Assembly (NCBI GenBank): GCA_905480395.1
Contig: CAJQQE010000014.1
Location: forward strand, 1-64,000
Origin: an uncultured Phycisphaerales bacterium
Lineage (GTDB): Bacteria; Planctomycetota; Phycisphaerae; Phycisphaerales; SM1A02
Direction of reading: 5' to 3'
Length of the DNA stretch: 64,000 nt
Shown here: positions 52,601-61,691 of the stretch, one piece after another
Position numbering within the stretch: position 1 is the first letter of the stretch
Layout of the letters: every line of letters begins with the position of its first letter
The notes under the pieces: model-generated
Told to the model about the DNA's origin: nothing
What the model saw: only the letters and a program-made list of their open reading frames with translations
Database searches by the model: none
Program-made: the position numbers and the translations under genes

Positions 52601-52884
52601 CAAAGGGTTCGATCACCCCGCATCCGGTGATACCGAACCAAGATGTCTTGGAGCGTGTTGTTAAACGCATGCCCCAGGTGCAACGCGGCGGTCACATTGG
52701 GAGGGGGAATGAGAATCCCGTAAGTTTCTCGATCATCGCCTCCCGCCTCGGCGGCCTCGGCATGAAAGTCGCCGTGCTCGGACCAGGCGGCACGAACCAG
52801 AGGCTCGGCGGCGGCTGGCGAGTAGGATTTAGCGAGTGCATCGGCGGTCGTCGATGCAATGTCCTTGGTATTGGGCTCTGGCAT
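49660..52884 (-). CDS. valS: Valyl-tRNA synthetase
   Basis: The 1074-residue class I synthetase has PPPNVTAALHLGHAFNNTLQD (HIGH) near 60-80, WMPGTDHAGIATQ, an editing domain with VATTRPETMLGDTAVAM, RQLWWGHRIPVW and GQKMSKSLGNGVDP (KMSKS). The anticodon domain follows, then a C-terminal coiled coil (GERDRLRKAIEAKRKQVAGFKGKL). It is longer than most ValRS (about 880-950). Part of the excess is a segment of about 60 residues between DVRMPVDMV and NTSNRFDAGRNFCNKLWNA, containing CPHTGETF and SKKMVTSYGVAVGD. Its ATG overlaps the ATG of the divergent TPR lipoprotein gene. Confidence 0.97.
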   Translation of the reverse strand: MPEPNTKDIASTTADALAKSYSPAAAEPLVRAAWSEHGDFHAEAAEAGGDDRETYGILIPPPNVTAALHLGHAFNNTLQDILVRYHRMRGDRTLWMPGTDHAGIATQTVVEKRLLRQGKRRTDFTREQFIDQVQGWKDEYETTILSQLEEMGCSCDFDRTRFTMDPVCAAAVREAFFRLFADGLIYRGKRLVNWDPATRTALADDEVEMHDVAGHMWYLQYPLADGDGFVTVATTRPETMLGDTAVAMNPKDPRAAELRGRSVRLPITGRVIPIVEDEYVVLAASVAESLGLGPEAINDPKAALATGFLKVTPAHDPNDWDIGLRHELPVINVMAPDGSISDQYGWSDGVTDEAQKFIGMSREDARIAIVDWFKSQGLLESVRDYQHAVGHSYRSHVPIEPYLSDQWYVRVTDDRLAGSALRTMNEQQRGGAVGDRPAMAGDGGLTFFPDRYAKTFKSWHENIRDWCISRQLWWGHRIPVWSRITPAADTEETIRVAALKAGEEMVAVESAWTSMGCAHRVRLLGDGSIEESICVPRPSTIEAGEASITGALGDAGFAQDPDVLDTWFSSALWPLSTMGWPEPAAFPDEIPEGDRLLETFNPGNVLCTAREIITLWVSRMVMFNRYFEAKLPFQHVFIHAMIQDGHGQKMSKSLGNGVDPRDIIESHGADAMRFTLAQMATGSQDVRMPVDMVCPHTGETFTPEFIRNDAGYLVSAPEQQSPKDGSKKMVTSYGVAVGDVESSDERPLARNTSNRFDAGRNFCNKLWNAVRFALSNLETVVEDQGEIEITLVDRWIISRLHRTTHLVEDALGEYHFNQYAEAMYDLVWRDFCDWYLEAIKPTVRTSRSQQQRLHAVLDAILRMLHPACPFVTETLWPHLHRVEGLRGIEGETGVPGLSLPFSDRCGISAWPDIDCSTHDEAAETEFARVQALVASIRNLRGERKVKPKRRITLHAATPIQAMITDAGGVVETLAGLEAVRGLEEAPEGAIPMPFEGGQILLSNLLDAVDVEGERDRLRKAIEAKRKQVAGFKGKLGNAGYVNNAKPEMVAETRRMLGVAEADLLAAETGLAALE

Positions 52885-53950
52885 GATTCCGACATCTTAC
52901 GAATCCCCACCCGATCGACGCGCCCCAACGGCCACTCTTCGCCGGAACTTCTTCGTGGCCGCCCTGGTCGCGCCGCTGGTCCTGGCGGGTTGTGACCCAC
53001 CCAGTTCTGGGCCTGAGACCCCGGATCCCGGTCAAAGACCGTCCATCAGTGCGACGGATCGAGATGCCTCCCTCGATGCGATCGAACGTTGGCTGGCCGC
53101 CGGGCGAGCCGACAATGCCGAAAGCATCGCTCGAATGCTCGCCATCCGTCTTCCCGACGACCCCATGGTGGCCGCCACGCTGGGCCAGGTCCTCCTCATG
53201 CGGAGCGCGGATCTTCGGGAGATCGCCGGCGAGGCCGCCGCCTCCGCGATCTCTGCAGAAGCCGCCGGGATGCTTCTGGTGGCCGAACAAGGCGGGCGAA
53301 CCGACCCGATGACCCTCCGGAGCCTGGGGCTGGCCTTAGAGCGATCCGGCCAACTCGACCCGGCAATCGAGGCGTATCGACGCGCCGCCGATGGAGAGGA
53401 CGCCCTCGCAAGACTCTATTTGGGGCTCGCACTGCTTCAGGCGGACCGCGGCCATGAATCCGTGAGCCTCCTCAAGAAACTCTCGACCGATCGGCCGGAT
53501 GATGCGTTCGTTCGAGCAGCCCTCGCCGAGGCGCGGTTTCGAACCGGTGATACCCCCGGTGCCTTCGCAGATCTCGACGAAGCCGTGCGACTCGCCCCGG
53601 ATGAACTCGGAATTCGCCTTCGCCGCGCCTCCCTTCTTCGTCGGACCGGGAATCCGCGGATGGCGATCGAATCGCTGGTGGCAATTCCCGACGCCGACCG
53701 AAACCGACGCATGGTGGTCGAGGAACTCGCGGCGAGCTGGGATTCGATCCAACGACCGGCCTCGGCCGCAGAAGTCTGGGCATCCCGCGCTCGTTCCGTC
53801 CCGGCCGATGTCCCCGCCGCACTCATGGCAGCAGCGTGTTTCGCGGAGGCCGGCCGCCCTGCGGACGCAGAAGCGTGGCTTCGCATCGCCGAAGAAACGT
53901 CGCCCGATGACGACGCCGTCGCGGCGGCGCGGAAACGCCTTGGTCTCTAG
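52883..53950 (+). CDS. TPR-repeat lipoprotein
   Basis: The 355-residue product has a signal ending LVAPLVLAGC (Cys37) and then tandem TPR-like helical pairs (RSLGLALERSGQLDPAIEAYRRAADG, VRAALAEARFRTGDTPGAFADLDEAVRLAPD, AACFAEAGRPADAEAWLRIAEETSPDD). It is likely a periplasmic or outer membrane scaffold; function unknown. ATG 52883 lies within CATG shared with the valS start on the other strand; ATG 52859 is also possible but lies inside valS. The promoter must lie inside valS. Confidence 0.78.
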   Translation: MIPTSYESPPDRRAPTATLRRNFFVAALVAPLVLAGCDPPSSGPETPDPGQRPSISATDRDASLDAIERWLAAGRADNAESIARMLAIRLPDDPMVAATLGQVLLMRSADLREIAGEAAASAISAEAAGMLLVAEQGGRTDPMTLRSLGLALERSGQLDPAIEAYRRAADGEDALARLYLGLALLQADRGHESVSLLKKLSTDRPDDAFVRAALAEARFRTGDTPGAFADLDEAVRLAPDELGIRLRRASLLRRTGNPRMAIESLVAIPDADRNRRMVVEELAASWDSIQRPASAAEVWASRARSVPADVPAALMAAACFAEAGRPADAEAWLRIAEETSPDDDAVAAARKRLGL

Positions 53951-53974
53951 CGAAATCCAAGCATCACCCGGTAC

Positions 53975-54724
53975 TCAGCGGAGGTGCCGGCCGCCGTCAA
54001 TTGGGATCACGACCCCCGTGCAATACGTCGCGTCGATGATCAAAGATCGAGCGAGCGCCGCGGCCTCGGTCGGGGTTCCGGCGCGACCGAGCGGGACTCG
54101 TTCAAGGTAACTCGACCGCCGCGCCTCCGGCCAGTCGTCTGGCCATCCCACCACGCCGGGCGAGATTCCCATCACTCTGACGGGGGCGAGTTCGACCGCC
54201 AGAAGCCCAACCAATGCCTCGGTCGCCGCCTTCGCGGCGAGATACGGCGTGGCACCGGCTCGCGGGCGATGAACCCCATGAATGTCACCAAAGAGAATGA
54301 CGGCCGGGCCACCCGGTGCCACCGATTGCTCGAGCGCTCGACGAAGGCCCGAGACGATCATCGTCGGGCCACCCACCTGCGCCGCGGTCTGGCGCGAAAA
54401 ATCCTCGATGGTCGATTCTTCCAGCGGCTGCTCTTCGAAAGGCGATCCCGCCACCACGAGGGCATCGAGCGGGTGGGTTCCCACGGCTTGTACGAATCCC
54501 GAGATGGAGGCGCCATCCTCGAAGTCGAGTCGATGGCCTCGAACCGACGTGCTCGTTCCAAGCGATTGAAGTTCTGAGATCAGGCCATCAAGCCGATCGA
54601 TCCGCCGGGCGGTGAGTTCGAGCGACCAGCCACGCTGGGCAAAATCCCGAGCCACCTCGGTCCCGACTCGTCCGGTTGCGCCGATCACCGCAAGACGGCC
54701 CGGGGCGTCCAATGAGTCGGTCAT
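53975..54724 (-). CDS. Short-chain dehydrogenase/reductase
   Basis: The 249-residue protein is a classical SDR. It has VIGATGRVGTEVARDFAQRGW as the nucleotide-binding glycine motif, LDALVVAGSPFEE in place of the NNAG region, FGDIHGVHRP (Ser of the usual triad replaced by Asp or shifted), TPYLAAKAATEAL (YxxxK) and ISPGVVGWPD, with a C-terminal GVVIPIDGGRHL. The DIHG and IDGGRHL combination resembles the pteridine reductase/FolM branch, which would be dihydromonapterin or dihydrobiopterin reductase. That is a guess. It follows the small membrane protein gene by 27 bases. Confidence 0.8.
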   Translation of the reverse strand: MTDSLDAPGRLAVIGATGRVGTEVARDFAQRGWSLELTARRIDRLDGLISELQSLGTSTSVRGHRLDFEDGASISGFVQAVGTHPLDALVVAGSPFEEQPLEESTIEDFSRQTAAQVGGPTMIVSGLRRALEQSVAPGGPAVILFGDIHGVHRPRAGATPYLAAKAATEALVGLLAVELAPVRVMGISPGVVGWPDDWPEARRSSYLERVPLGRAGTPTEAAALARSLIIDATYCTGVVIPIDGGRHLR

Positions 54725-54751
54725 GAGTGCAGTTCCTGCTGGTGTTCTCGA

Positions 54752-55018
54752 TCAAGCATCTTCATCCTCGTTTTCCGGAAACTCTTCCCCAGATTCATCG
54801 GGAGACGTCCGAGCGGCCTGCCGCCGACCGCTTTCGTGCCATGGGTCAAGGGGCGACCTTGGGGGCAACCCACGAGGAGACTCGTTTTTGGATCGCCGAC
54901 GCATCCGAAGCAAGGCAATCAAGGGAAGCGACAACAGCAGGACGATTCCCCCCAGCAGGGCCAAGAGGAGGCTCAGACTCACCATCGTGGCATCTGGACT
55001 GACTTCAGACGGCGACAT
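54752..55018 (-). CDS. Small single-pass membrane protein
   Basis: This 88-residue frame has one strong membrane helix (VSLSLLLALLGGIVLLLSLPLIALL, about residues 13-37) followed by RMRRRSK (positive inside) and an acidic cytoplasmic tail (EEFPENEDEDA). The hydrophobic-then-basic pattern and clean spacing to the next gene support a real gene. No family is recognised. The divergent gap 55019-55197 holds no other gene. Confidence 0.5.
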   Translation of the reverse strand: MSPSEVSPDATMVSLSLLLALLGGIVLLLSLPLIALLRMRRRSKNESPRGLPPRSPLDPWHESGRRQAARTSPDESGEEFPENEDEDA

Positions 55019-55197
55019 GTCGAGAGTGTAGGTATTCGAAACCGATCCACGGTCCCAGTTGGTCTAGAATGGAGGATTCCCTCCGGCACCTTGATTGTCC
55101 AACCAGATGGCGATCGAGACCGCGGAGGATTCGACCGAATTCACCCGACGCGGCATCTCCGACTGTAGAACGACCCACTCCGCCGCACACCGCATCA

Positions 55198-58100
55198 ATG
55201 GCGACGACGACGCACTCGACCACGGACCCCAAACCACCCCGACGACGCCGTTTCCTTCGACGGCTCGGCGTGGGGCTCTTGTTGTCGATCTGCCTTCTGG
55301 CGATCGTTCGGAACCAGATCCTCACCTCCGTGCTCCAGCGAGAGCTGCACCAACGGACTGGTGGCGAGGTCCTCATCACGGGCGTCAACGTCACCGGTCT
55401 GAATCACGTGGAAATCGAAGAAATTCGAATCGATGCGCCGGGTTGGGCTGGACCCGCCGGCGAGGTGATCCAGATTCGCAAACTCTCGGCCTCGGTCCGA
55501 TTGCGATCGCTCCTGATGGGTTCCATCGAATTCGAGACCATCGAGGTCGAGCTGGTCCGGGTTCGGATCGCCGAACGATTTGATGACCCGATGGCCTTGA
55601 ACGTCATGTCGCTGACCCCTCCGGAGAACGACTCGGCCGACGACGACGATCCGGAGGATCCTGGACGGTCCATTCGCGGACTCGGACTCGGAACCATCAA
55701 GATCACGAAGCTCGATCTCGAGAGTGGTATCGAACGCGATGGAAGATTCGAGGCCCGTGAGGTCTCGACGTTTCATGCCACCCTCGACCCACCCGAAGGT
55801 GAGGATTCCCGCATGGCATTCACCCTCGCGTCGGTCGAGGCGGGAAGGACCATGGCGATCGCGAAAGGTCAACTCGACGAGCAGACTGGCGCCGTCGAAT
55901 TCCGAATCGATGATGTGGACCTCGCGGTTGGAACGAACCTGGCGCTCTCTGCGACGGCTCGAGCATTCGTCTCGGAACTTGATCTTGATGGGGTCCTGCG
56001 AACTGCCACGGTGACTTGGAAGCCCGGTGAGGATCCGCAGGCGAACCTCGAGATCCAGAACCTCGCACTCACGCTGCCCCGTGGCGTGGGGCTCGAGTCC
56101 GAATGGGTTCGATTCCAGGACGGACACATCCTCGACCAACTCCCGCCGCTTCCCCGAATCGAGCTCGAATCGGGGCGAATCAGCCTGATCGGAAAGAATC
56201 TTTTGGTCTCTGGCGAACGCGGAAGGATCATTCCAAGCTCTGGCGATCAGGCCGTGGTGCCGGTCGAAGTCAGCGCCGAGATCCGGGTGCGTCTCGACAC
56301 CACGCCGGCGGATTCCGACGACGATCTCGCGACATGGGGGATGCGATTGGCCCAAGAGGCCCCGTTCCAAATCGATCTTCAGATCAAGGACTTCCAGTCG
56401 CCGGGGGATTCGTCCGCGACCATCGTCGACCTGCCTCGACCGGTCGCGAAGGCGCTTTCAATCTTGACCGCCCGACACTGGAATCTCACCGCCAGAGCGC
56501 AGGTGGTTCGTGGTTCCCTCGCGGAAGATCTTCCGATCGAGGCCAACGCCCCCATCATCGCCAGCGCCGAACTGTGGCTCACTGATGGCGACGGAACGTA
56601 TGAACGCTTCGACTATCCGCTCAAAAGTGTTGATGCCAGGTTGACCGTCGAGGACGAGACCATCACCATCGATTTCCTGAGCGGGATCGGACCCTCCGGG
56701 GATCGACTTGGTCTTACCGGCGTGATCGAAGGTACTGGAGACGATGCGGCGGTTGATCTCACGCTTCGGTCACCCCGAATTTCATTGGACGATCACCTCC
56801 TTTCCGCCTTGCCTGATACGACCGAGCGAGGCGTCCGATCGCTCTTCGACCAGACCGCCTTTGAACGCCTGAAGGCCGCCGGCATGTTGGTGAACGAGGC
56901 CACGATCAATTCGGCCAGGCGCCGATTCACCGACCTCGTCGCGGATCGAGCCGAGGCCGAGGCCTCTGGTGACCTCGAAGACATTCGACGCTTGGAATTG
57001 ACCATCGCTCGGTGCCACGCGCTGATCGCGGCCGGCCCCTTCCAACTCGGCGGGCATGCCGCCATCGATCTCCGCGTTCATCGTCCCCGCGGCGTCGGGA
57101 TTCCCGTCGCCGTCGAAGGCGAGATCCGGCTCGATCAAGTCGGCGGCGTCTTCTCCCGATTCCCCTATCCGATGATCGTCACGGAAGGCACGATCATCCT
57201 CGAGGACCTCGCCGTGATCCTCGCCCCTCCAGGATTCCAAGTCACAACCGTCGCGGGCGGCCGGGGCCACATCACGGGCAGAGTCGATCTTCCTCGGGAT
57301 GGCCAAGGGAGTCGAGACGTCCTGCCCGAACTTGAAATCACCATAACCAACGACCTCTTGAATCCGACCCTGCTTGCCGCGGTTCCGCCGGGGTCCGATG
57401 ACGGACGAACGCCAGCCGAGATTCCTGGATGGCCGGGCGAAACCCGCTCGACATCTGTGCAATCGATCTTGGACATGGGATTAGCGGGCGATCTGGACTA
57501 TCACGGCAAAGTCTCCTCAGACTCGGACGGCGACACGACTTTTGATTTCACCATTTTGCTTGAAAATGGGTCCGCCGAGCCCGGTCGCGGCGCCGACGAA
57601 GATGCGGGCGACGTTGATCTGATCTGGCCACGGGAATTGAAAATCGATTCGGTGCGCGCGGTTCTTTCCGTCGACGACGAGGCGGTCAAACTCCAGTCAT
57701 TCTCCGGTCGCAGAGGAATGGGGTTCGTGACGGCGGACGGTACCTATGACATTGAGTCAAGCGTCGGTTCGGGGATGGCAAGATTCCGTGAGTTTGCCGT
57801 CGAGCAGTACCTTTTAGATTTCCTACCGGCCGGATCTCGAGGCGACGCTCGCGACCTCTGGGTCCGATGGAATCCGCTGGGGTCCTTCGACGCCACCCTG
57901 AACTGGACTCGTGAAGACGGTGCCTCTGACATCACGGTGGATGCCCGCCCTGCGTGGATCGCTTTCGATACCGGTGTGGGGAGGACCCGAGCTAATGTTG
58001 ACCGAGGCGCCTTTCGGTTACGAGACGAGGCGATTTTCTGTGATGACCTCGCCATTCAGTTTCACACCGAAGGTCTGGCCGTAGAACGGCTCCGAGTCAA

Positions 58101-59664
58101 CGGCGGATACGGTCTCGCGCCGGAAGTTGGCATTCTCGATCTCAATGGCCTGATCGACGAAGGCCAATTCGAATCACCGGCCATGGATGAGGTCTTCCGG
58201 CTCGCCATCGGCGAGGGATTTGCTGACTGGTGGCGAGCCCGGGAACCACGCGGCGAATTCACCGGTCGATTCTCTCTCACCAGTGGCGGCGAGCGAGGAA
58301 TCCTCGTCGATCTCATCCCGGAGCAGTTCACGATTCTGGCGATTCCGAACGATCCGAACTCCCGCGGCGGTGGCCGGATCGCCGGCGACGGCCGGGTGAT
58401 CGTCAACAATGATGATGTGCAGATCGGCCCGCTCGAACTCCTCGGCTCGCGTGATACGACCTGCCGATTCGCGTTCCAGATCACAAACTTCGATGCTCCC
58501 ATGATCGATGGGAGTTTCAGAATTGATGCACCAGACACTGAGGTCCCCGAGATCGGATTTCTCACGCCACCGTTCTCGAGCATCATCGGTCCCGGCGGAC
58601 TCGAAACGGGGAAACTTCGGGTCAGTGGGAATCTTCAGGCGTCGTACGGTGAATCGAACGAAGGCCAATCCCACGATTCAACGTCCGGTTCGATGGCTGA
58701 TGATCCGGTGCATTACCACACTGTCGGCGCCCTGCAAGTACAGGCCGGAAAATGGAACCTCGGAGGCGTTCGCCTCACCGAATTCGACGGTCAAATGCAA
58801 GTGGAACTCAAGGCTAACCACGGCATCCCCTCGGCATTCGATCTTGACGCGAGAGTCGACCGGCTACTCGTCGAGGGTCGATCCGTCCAAGACGCTCACT
58901 TGCGTGGGCGCTTTGATCCCGCCGATGCACGGCACCCGCTCGACGGCGTTGATATCAGCATCGTCGAGGGGACGGTGGCCCAAGGCATCGTCCGTGGGGG
59001 TTTTCGCTTCGATTTCGATGGATCGGAATACGAGTTGGCCCTCCAGGTTCACGACGCCGATCTCGCGGGCATCGCACGTGATCTCAACGAACCGGGCCCG
59101 GCGCCCGGCCCGCTTCCCGGGCGGCTTTCGGCTCGACTTGAACTCAAAGGGATCATGGATGAACCCGTGAGCCGCATCGGCCGCGGGCGGGTCCTTATTC
59201 AGGATGCCAGACTCGCCGACGGAGGATCGCTCGCATTACTCCAACTTGGCCAGTTAATGCCTCCCATCGCCGACGAGTTGGCCACCGCGAAGGCGGATCT
59301 TTGGATCAACGGAGGCGAGGTTCTGCTCAAGGACGTCAACCTCGAATCCGATACGCTGATCCTGGCCGGAAACGGTCGACTTCGACTGGACGACTGGCAG
59401 TGGTCGCTTCGACTCCTCCCGAAGGGGACGCTGCCGGGATTAAGCGACCTCGTCTCGATGGTCTCGGGGACGCTCGCGGCGGTCGACATTGCGGGCACCC
59501 CGGGCGAACCGAGAATCTCACTCACCCCCCTTCCGATGGTGGTGCCACCACCGGATATCGAGCCGATAGAGAATGACCGGGGCGATTCCGCCCCCAACAC
59601 GCCGATCGACCCCGACACCGAGCGCGGTGAATCACGGAAAACGATCAAGGAGCCCGTCTCGTGA
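55198..59664 (+). CDS. AsmA-like giant envelope protein
   Basis: The 1488-residue product has a basic N-terminus and one membrane anchor (LGVGLLLSICLLAIV, about residues 23-37). Very long beta-rich sequence follows, with the repeated D-x-x-L-x-x-x-G-x-x-x pattern of AsmA/TamB-type lipid-transfer proteins. The C-terminal region LEGI/LKG...RGRVLIQDARLADGGSLALLQL, VLLKDVNLESDTLILAGNGRL and VAAVDIAGTPGEPRI (short blocks between about 1375 and 1460) is AsmA-C-like. Such proteins are thought to bridge membranes and move lipids. ATG 55198 (MATTTHSTT) is preferred to the upstream ATG 55069. Its stop overlaps the LOG-family start by four bases. Confidence 0.8.
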   Translation: MATTTHSTTDPKPPRRRRFLRRLGVGLLLSICLLAIVRNQILTSVLQRELHQRTGGEVLITGVNVTGLNHVEIEEIRIDAPGWAGPAGEVIQIRKLSASVRLRSLLMGSIEFETIEVELVRVRIAERFDDPMALNVMSLTPPENDSADDDDPEDPGRSIRGLGLGTIKITKLDLESGIERDGRFEAREVSTFHATLDPPEGEDSRMAFTLASVEAGRTMAIAKGQLDEQTGAVEFRIDDVDLAVGTNLALSATARAFVSELDLDGVLRTATVTWKPGEDPQANLEIQNLALTLPRGVGLESEWVRFQDGHILDQLPPLPRIELESGRISLIGKNLLVSGERGRIIPSSGDQAVVPVEVSAEIRVRLDTTPADSDDDLATWGMRLAQEAPFQIDLQIKDFQSPGDSSATIVDLPRPVAKALSILTARHWNLTARAQVVRGSLAEDLPIEANAPIIASAELWLTDGDGTYERFDYPLKSVDARLTVEDETITIDFLSGIGPSGDRLGLTGVIEGTGDDAAVDLTLRSPRISLDDHLLSALPDTTERGVRSLFDQTAFERLKAAGMLVNEATINSARRRFTDLVADRAEAEASGDLEDIRRLELTIARCHALIAAGPFQLGGHAAIDLRVHRPRGVGIPVAVEGEIRLDQVGGVFSRFPYPMIVTEGTIILEDLAVILAPPGFQVTTVAGGRGHITGRVDLPRDGQGSRDVLPELEITITNDLLNPTLLAAVPPGSDDGRTPAEIPGWPGETRSTSVQSILDMGLAGDLDYHGKVSSDSDGDTTFDFTILLENGSAEPGRGADEDAGDVDLIWPRELKIDSVRAVLSVDDEAVKLQSFSGRRGMGFVTADGTYDIESSVGSGMARFREFAVEQYLLDFLPAGSRGDARDLWVRWNPLGSFDATLNWTREDGASDITVDARPAWIAFDTGVGRTRANVDRGAFRLRDEAIFCDDLAIQFHTEGLAVERLRVNGGYGLAPEVGILDLNGLIDEGQFESPAMDEVFRLAIGEGFADWWRAREPRGEFTGRFSLTSGGERGILVDLIPEQFTILAIPNDPNSRGGGRIAGDGRVIVNNDDVQIGPLELLGSRDTTCRFAFQITNFDAPMIDGSFRIDAPDTEVPEIGFLTPPFSSIIGPGGLETGKLRVSGNLQASYGESNEGQSHDSTSGSMADDPVHYHTVGALQVQAGKWNLGGVRLTEFDGQMQVELKANHGIPSAFDLDARVDRLLVEGRSVQDAHLRGRFDPADARHPLDGVDISIVEGTVAQGIVRGGFRFDFDGSEYELALQVHDADLAGIARDLNEPGPAPGPLPGRLSARLELKGIMDEPVSRIGRGRVLIQDARLADGGSLALLQLGQLMPPIADELATAKADLWINGGEVLLKDVNLESDTLILAGNGRLRLDDWQWSLRLLPKGTLPGLSDLVSMVSGTLAAVDIAGTPGEPRISLTPLPMVVPPPDIEPIENDRGDSAPNTPIDPDTERGESRKTIKEPVS

Positions 59665-60722
59665 CTGATGCACGCCCGCCACACCCAGATTCCCATGATC
59701 GCGACGCCGCCATTCGTGAACTCGCCAAGAATTACTCGGAGCTTCCCGAAGGGAGACGCCGATCCCTCATCGAACAGATGATCGCGACCAGCCTTCGCCT
59801 TGGACGCGACGACTCGCACACCGGCGAGTTGAAGTTGATCAACTCCGCGTTGAAAGAACTCCGCTACTCGTATCGCGTGTTCCGCCCCTGGGTGCTTCGC
59901 CCGAAGATCTCGATCTTCGGATCGGCCCGAACTCCTGAAGATCATCGGGACTACATCGCGGCACGGGAGTTTGGGCGACTGATGGGCGAAGCGGATTGGA
60001 TGTCGATCACCGGCGCGGGCGACGGCATTATGAAAGCCGGCCATGAAGGCCCCGGCCACGAATCAAGCTTTGGACTGCGGATCCGACTCCCCTTTGAGAC
60101 CACGGCCAACGAAGTGATCGCGGAGGATCCGAAACTGGTCAACTTCCAGTATTTCTTCACCCGAAAAGTGATGTTCCTCATCAATTCCGACGCGATCGCA
60201 GCCCTCCCCGGAGGCTTCGGAACGATGGATGAGGTCTTTGAATCGCTCACGCTGATCCAGACCGGGAAGTCCTATCCGATGCCGATCGTCCTCCTGGAAG
60301 GCGAAGGCGGCTCCTACTGGAGCCGATGGGTCTCCTTCCTCCGAGAAGAACTCTTGGAAAACGGGTGGCTGAGTCCCGCCGACATGTCGTTACTCGAAAT
60401 CGCCAGTAGCCCCGAGGACGCGAGAGATCGAGTGCTCAAGTTCTATCGGGTTTACCACTCCTGTCGCTACGTCCGCGATGACTTCGTGCTGCGACTGCGC
60501 CGGCGACTGACCGAGTCCGAGCGCGACGAGCTGGAGACGCGTTTCGGAATGCTCGCCAAGGACGGACGCCTACAGACCAGCGGCCCCCTCGAAGGCGAGG
60601 AAGAACATCTTGATTTGCCTCGCCTCCACTTCAAGTCGAAGCGGCGTGACTTTGGGGTGCTCCGACAGTTGATTGATGCCATCAACGACCTAGATGACCC
60701 GCCGGGAACCTCGGATTCATGA
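59661..60722 (+). CDS. LOG family (Rossmann, nucleotide 5'-monophosphate phosphoribohydrolase-like) protein
   Basis: The 353-residue protein has the lysine-decarboxylase-like Rossmann fold of LOG and PpnN proteins: KISIFGSARTPEDHRDY, ITGAGDGIMKAGHEG and the signature LPGGFGTMDEVFE. Family members release the base from nucleoside monophosphates such as cytokinin or purine nucleotides. N- and C-terminal extensions make it longer than plain LOG (about 200). The start is GTG at 59661, overlapping the preceding stop as GTGA. Its stop overlaps the next ATG by four bases. Confidence 0.85.
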   Translation: MTDARPPHPDSHDRDAAIRELAKNYSELPEGRRRSLIEQMIATSLRLGRDDSHTGELKLINSALKELRYSYRVFRPWVLRPKISIFGSARTPEDHRDYIAAREFGRLMGEADWMSITGAGDGIMKAGHEGPGHESSFGLRIRLPFETTANEVIAEDPKLVNFQYFFTRKVMFLINSDAIAALPGGFGTMDEVFESLTLIQTGKSYPMPIVLLEGEGGSYWSRWVSFLREELLENGWLSPADMSLLEIASSPEDARDRVLKFYRVYHSCRYVRDDFVLRLRRRLTESERDELETRFGMLAKDGRLQTSGPLEGEEEHLDLPRLHFKSKRRDFGVLRQLIDAINDLDDPPGTSDS

Positions 60723-61633
60723 GTCGAGACGTCTTCATCGGGCGATCGGCGTTGTTGTTGCTTCTCGCCCTACATGGATGCGTTGGTGCCGCCCCGACAA
60801 CCCCCCCGCCGTCTACCTCCGTCTCGACTTCGCTGGATACCCGCGATAACCGGCCGGGACTGATGGTCGATCGGTGGAGACTTCCAAGGGATGGACCCCG
60901 CCTTGATGCCCTGCTCACCGCGGTGGCATCGAACGATGCGGATTCGATCCCCGGCGCCGCCGCCATGCAGCAAAATGGTTTTCGGGTCATGGTTCTTGAT
61001 CGATCACAAGTTGAAATGTTGGAAAAAACCCTCGGGGCAAATTCTTTTCTTGGTCGAACCTGGCACGGAGAAGCCGTGGGATGGCGGAATATTGCCAGCC
61101 GACGACTGGGGCCCGGAACCGTCCTCCTGCTTGACGGCCGCGCCCGGCGAGTCGGAGACCGGATTCTCGCCATCGGCATTCGCGGATATTCGATTCCAAC
61201 CCTTGATGATGCCGCCCTCCAGGTCGAGTTGGCCCCGTATCTCGTGCAAAGAAACCTGGAGCCGCTGGCAGAGCGATCCATGGGCGCTCTCCGTGGCGAT
61301 CCACTATCCCAAGGGATCGAGTGGACGCTCGAACCAGATCAGGCACTGGTGATCGCCTCCATTCCTCGTCTTCGGAACCGACCGGGGAACCGACCGGACG
61401 CCGACACTGAAAGTGATCAAAAGGCTGATCAGGGCGGGCCCGATATCGACTCCGAAACGCCAACCTCGTCCACGACGACCATCAATCCGCCGACCGGAAC
61501 CGGGCCAGCGTCCGCACTTCCACTCACGCCCGCCGAGATCCTCTTGGATAACGCGGGCGTCCGGACCCGCGGGCTGATCGTGATCACCGGCCGGCCCCAC
61601 CCTTCGCTCGGAATCCCCCCGCAAGCCGACTGA
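60719..61633 (+). CDS. Lipoprotein of unknown function
   Basis: The 304-residue product has a signal ending LLLLALHGC (Cys21). A globular region of about 200 residues has no family I recognise (MVDRWRLPRDGPRLDALLTAVAS, LGPGTVLLLDGRARRVGD). A Ser/Thr/Pro/Asp-rich linker follows, then a C-terminal PAEILLDNAG. It is translationally coupled to the LOG gene. pssA starts 58 bases on. Confidence 0.7.
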   Translation: MSRDVFIGRSALLLLLALHGCVGAAPTTPPPSTSVSTSLDTRDNRPGLMVDRWRLPRDGPRLDALLTAVASNDADSIPGAAAMQQNGFRVMVLDRSQVEMLEKTLGANSFLGRTWHGEAVGWRNIASRRLGPGTVLLLDGRARRVGDRILAIGIRGYSIPTLDDAALQVELAPYLVQRNLEPLAERSMGALRGDPLSQGIEWTLEPDQALVIASIPRLRNRPGNRPDADTESDQKADQGGPDIDSETPTSSTTTINPPTGTGPASALPLTPAEILLDNAGVRTRGLIVITGRPHPSLGIPPQAD

Positions 61634-61691
61634 GCCTGCTTCCCGCTTGATTCCTTTCTGGCGGCTATGCTCGTTCGATCGAAACACGCCC

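Noticed and set aside
51328-52995. Forward frame of 555 codons
   Set aside because: Antisense to valS and rich in His, Arg and Asp as expected of a shadow frame.
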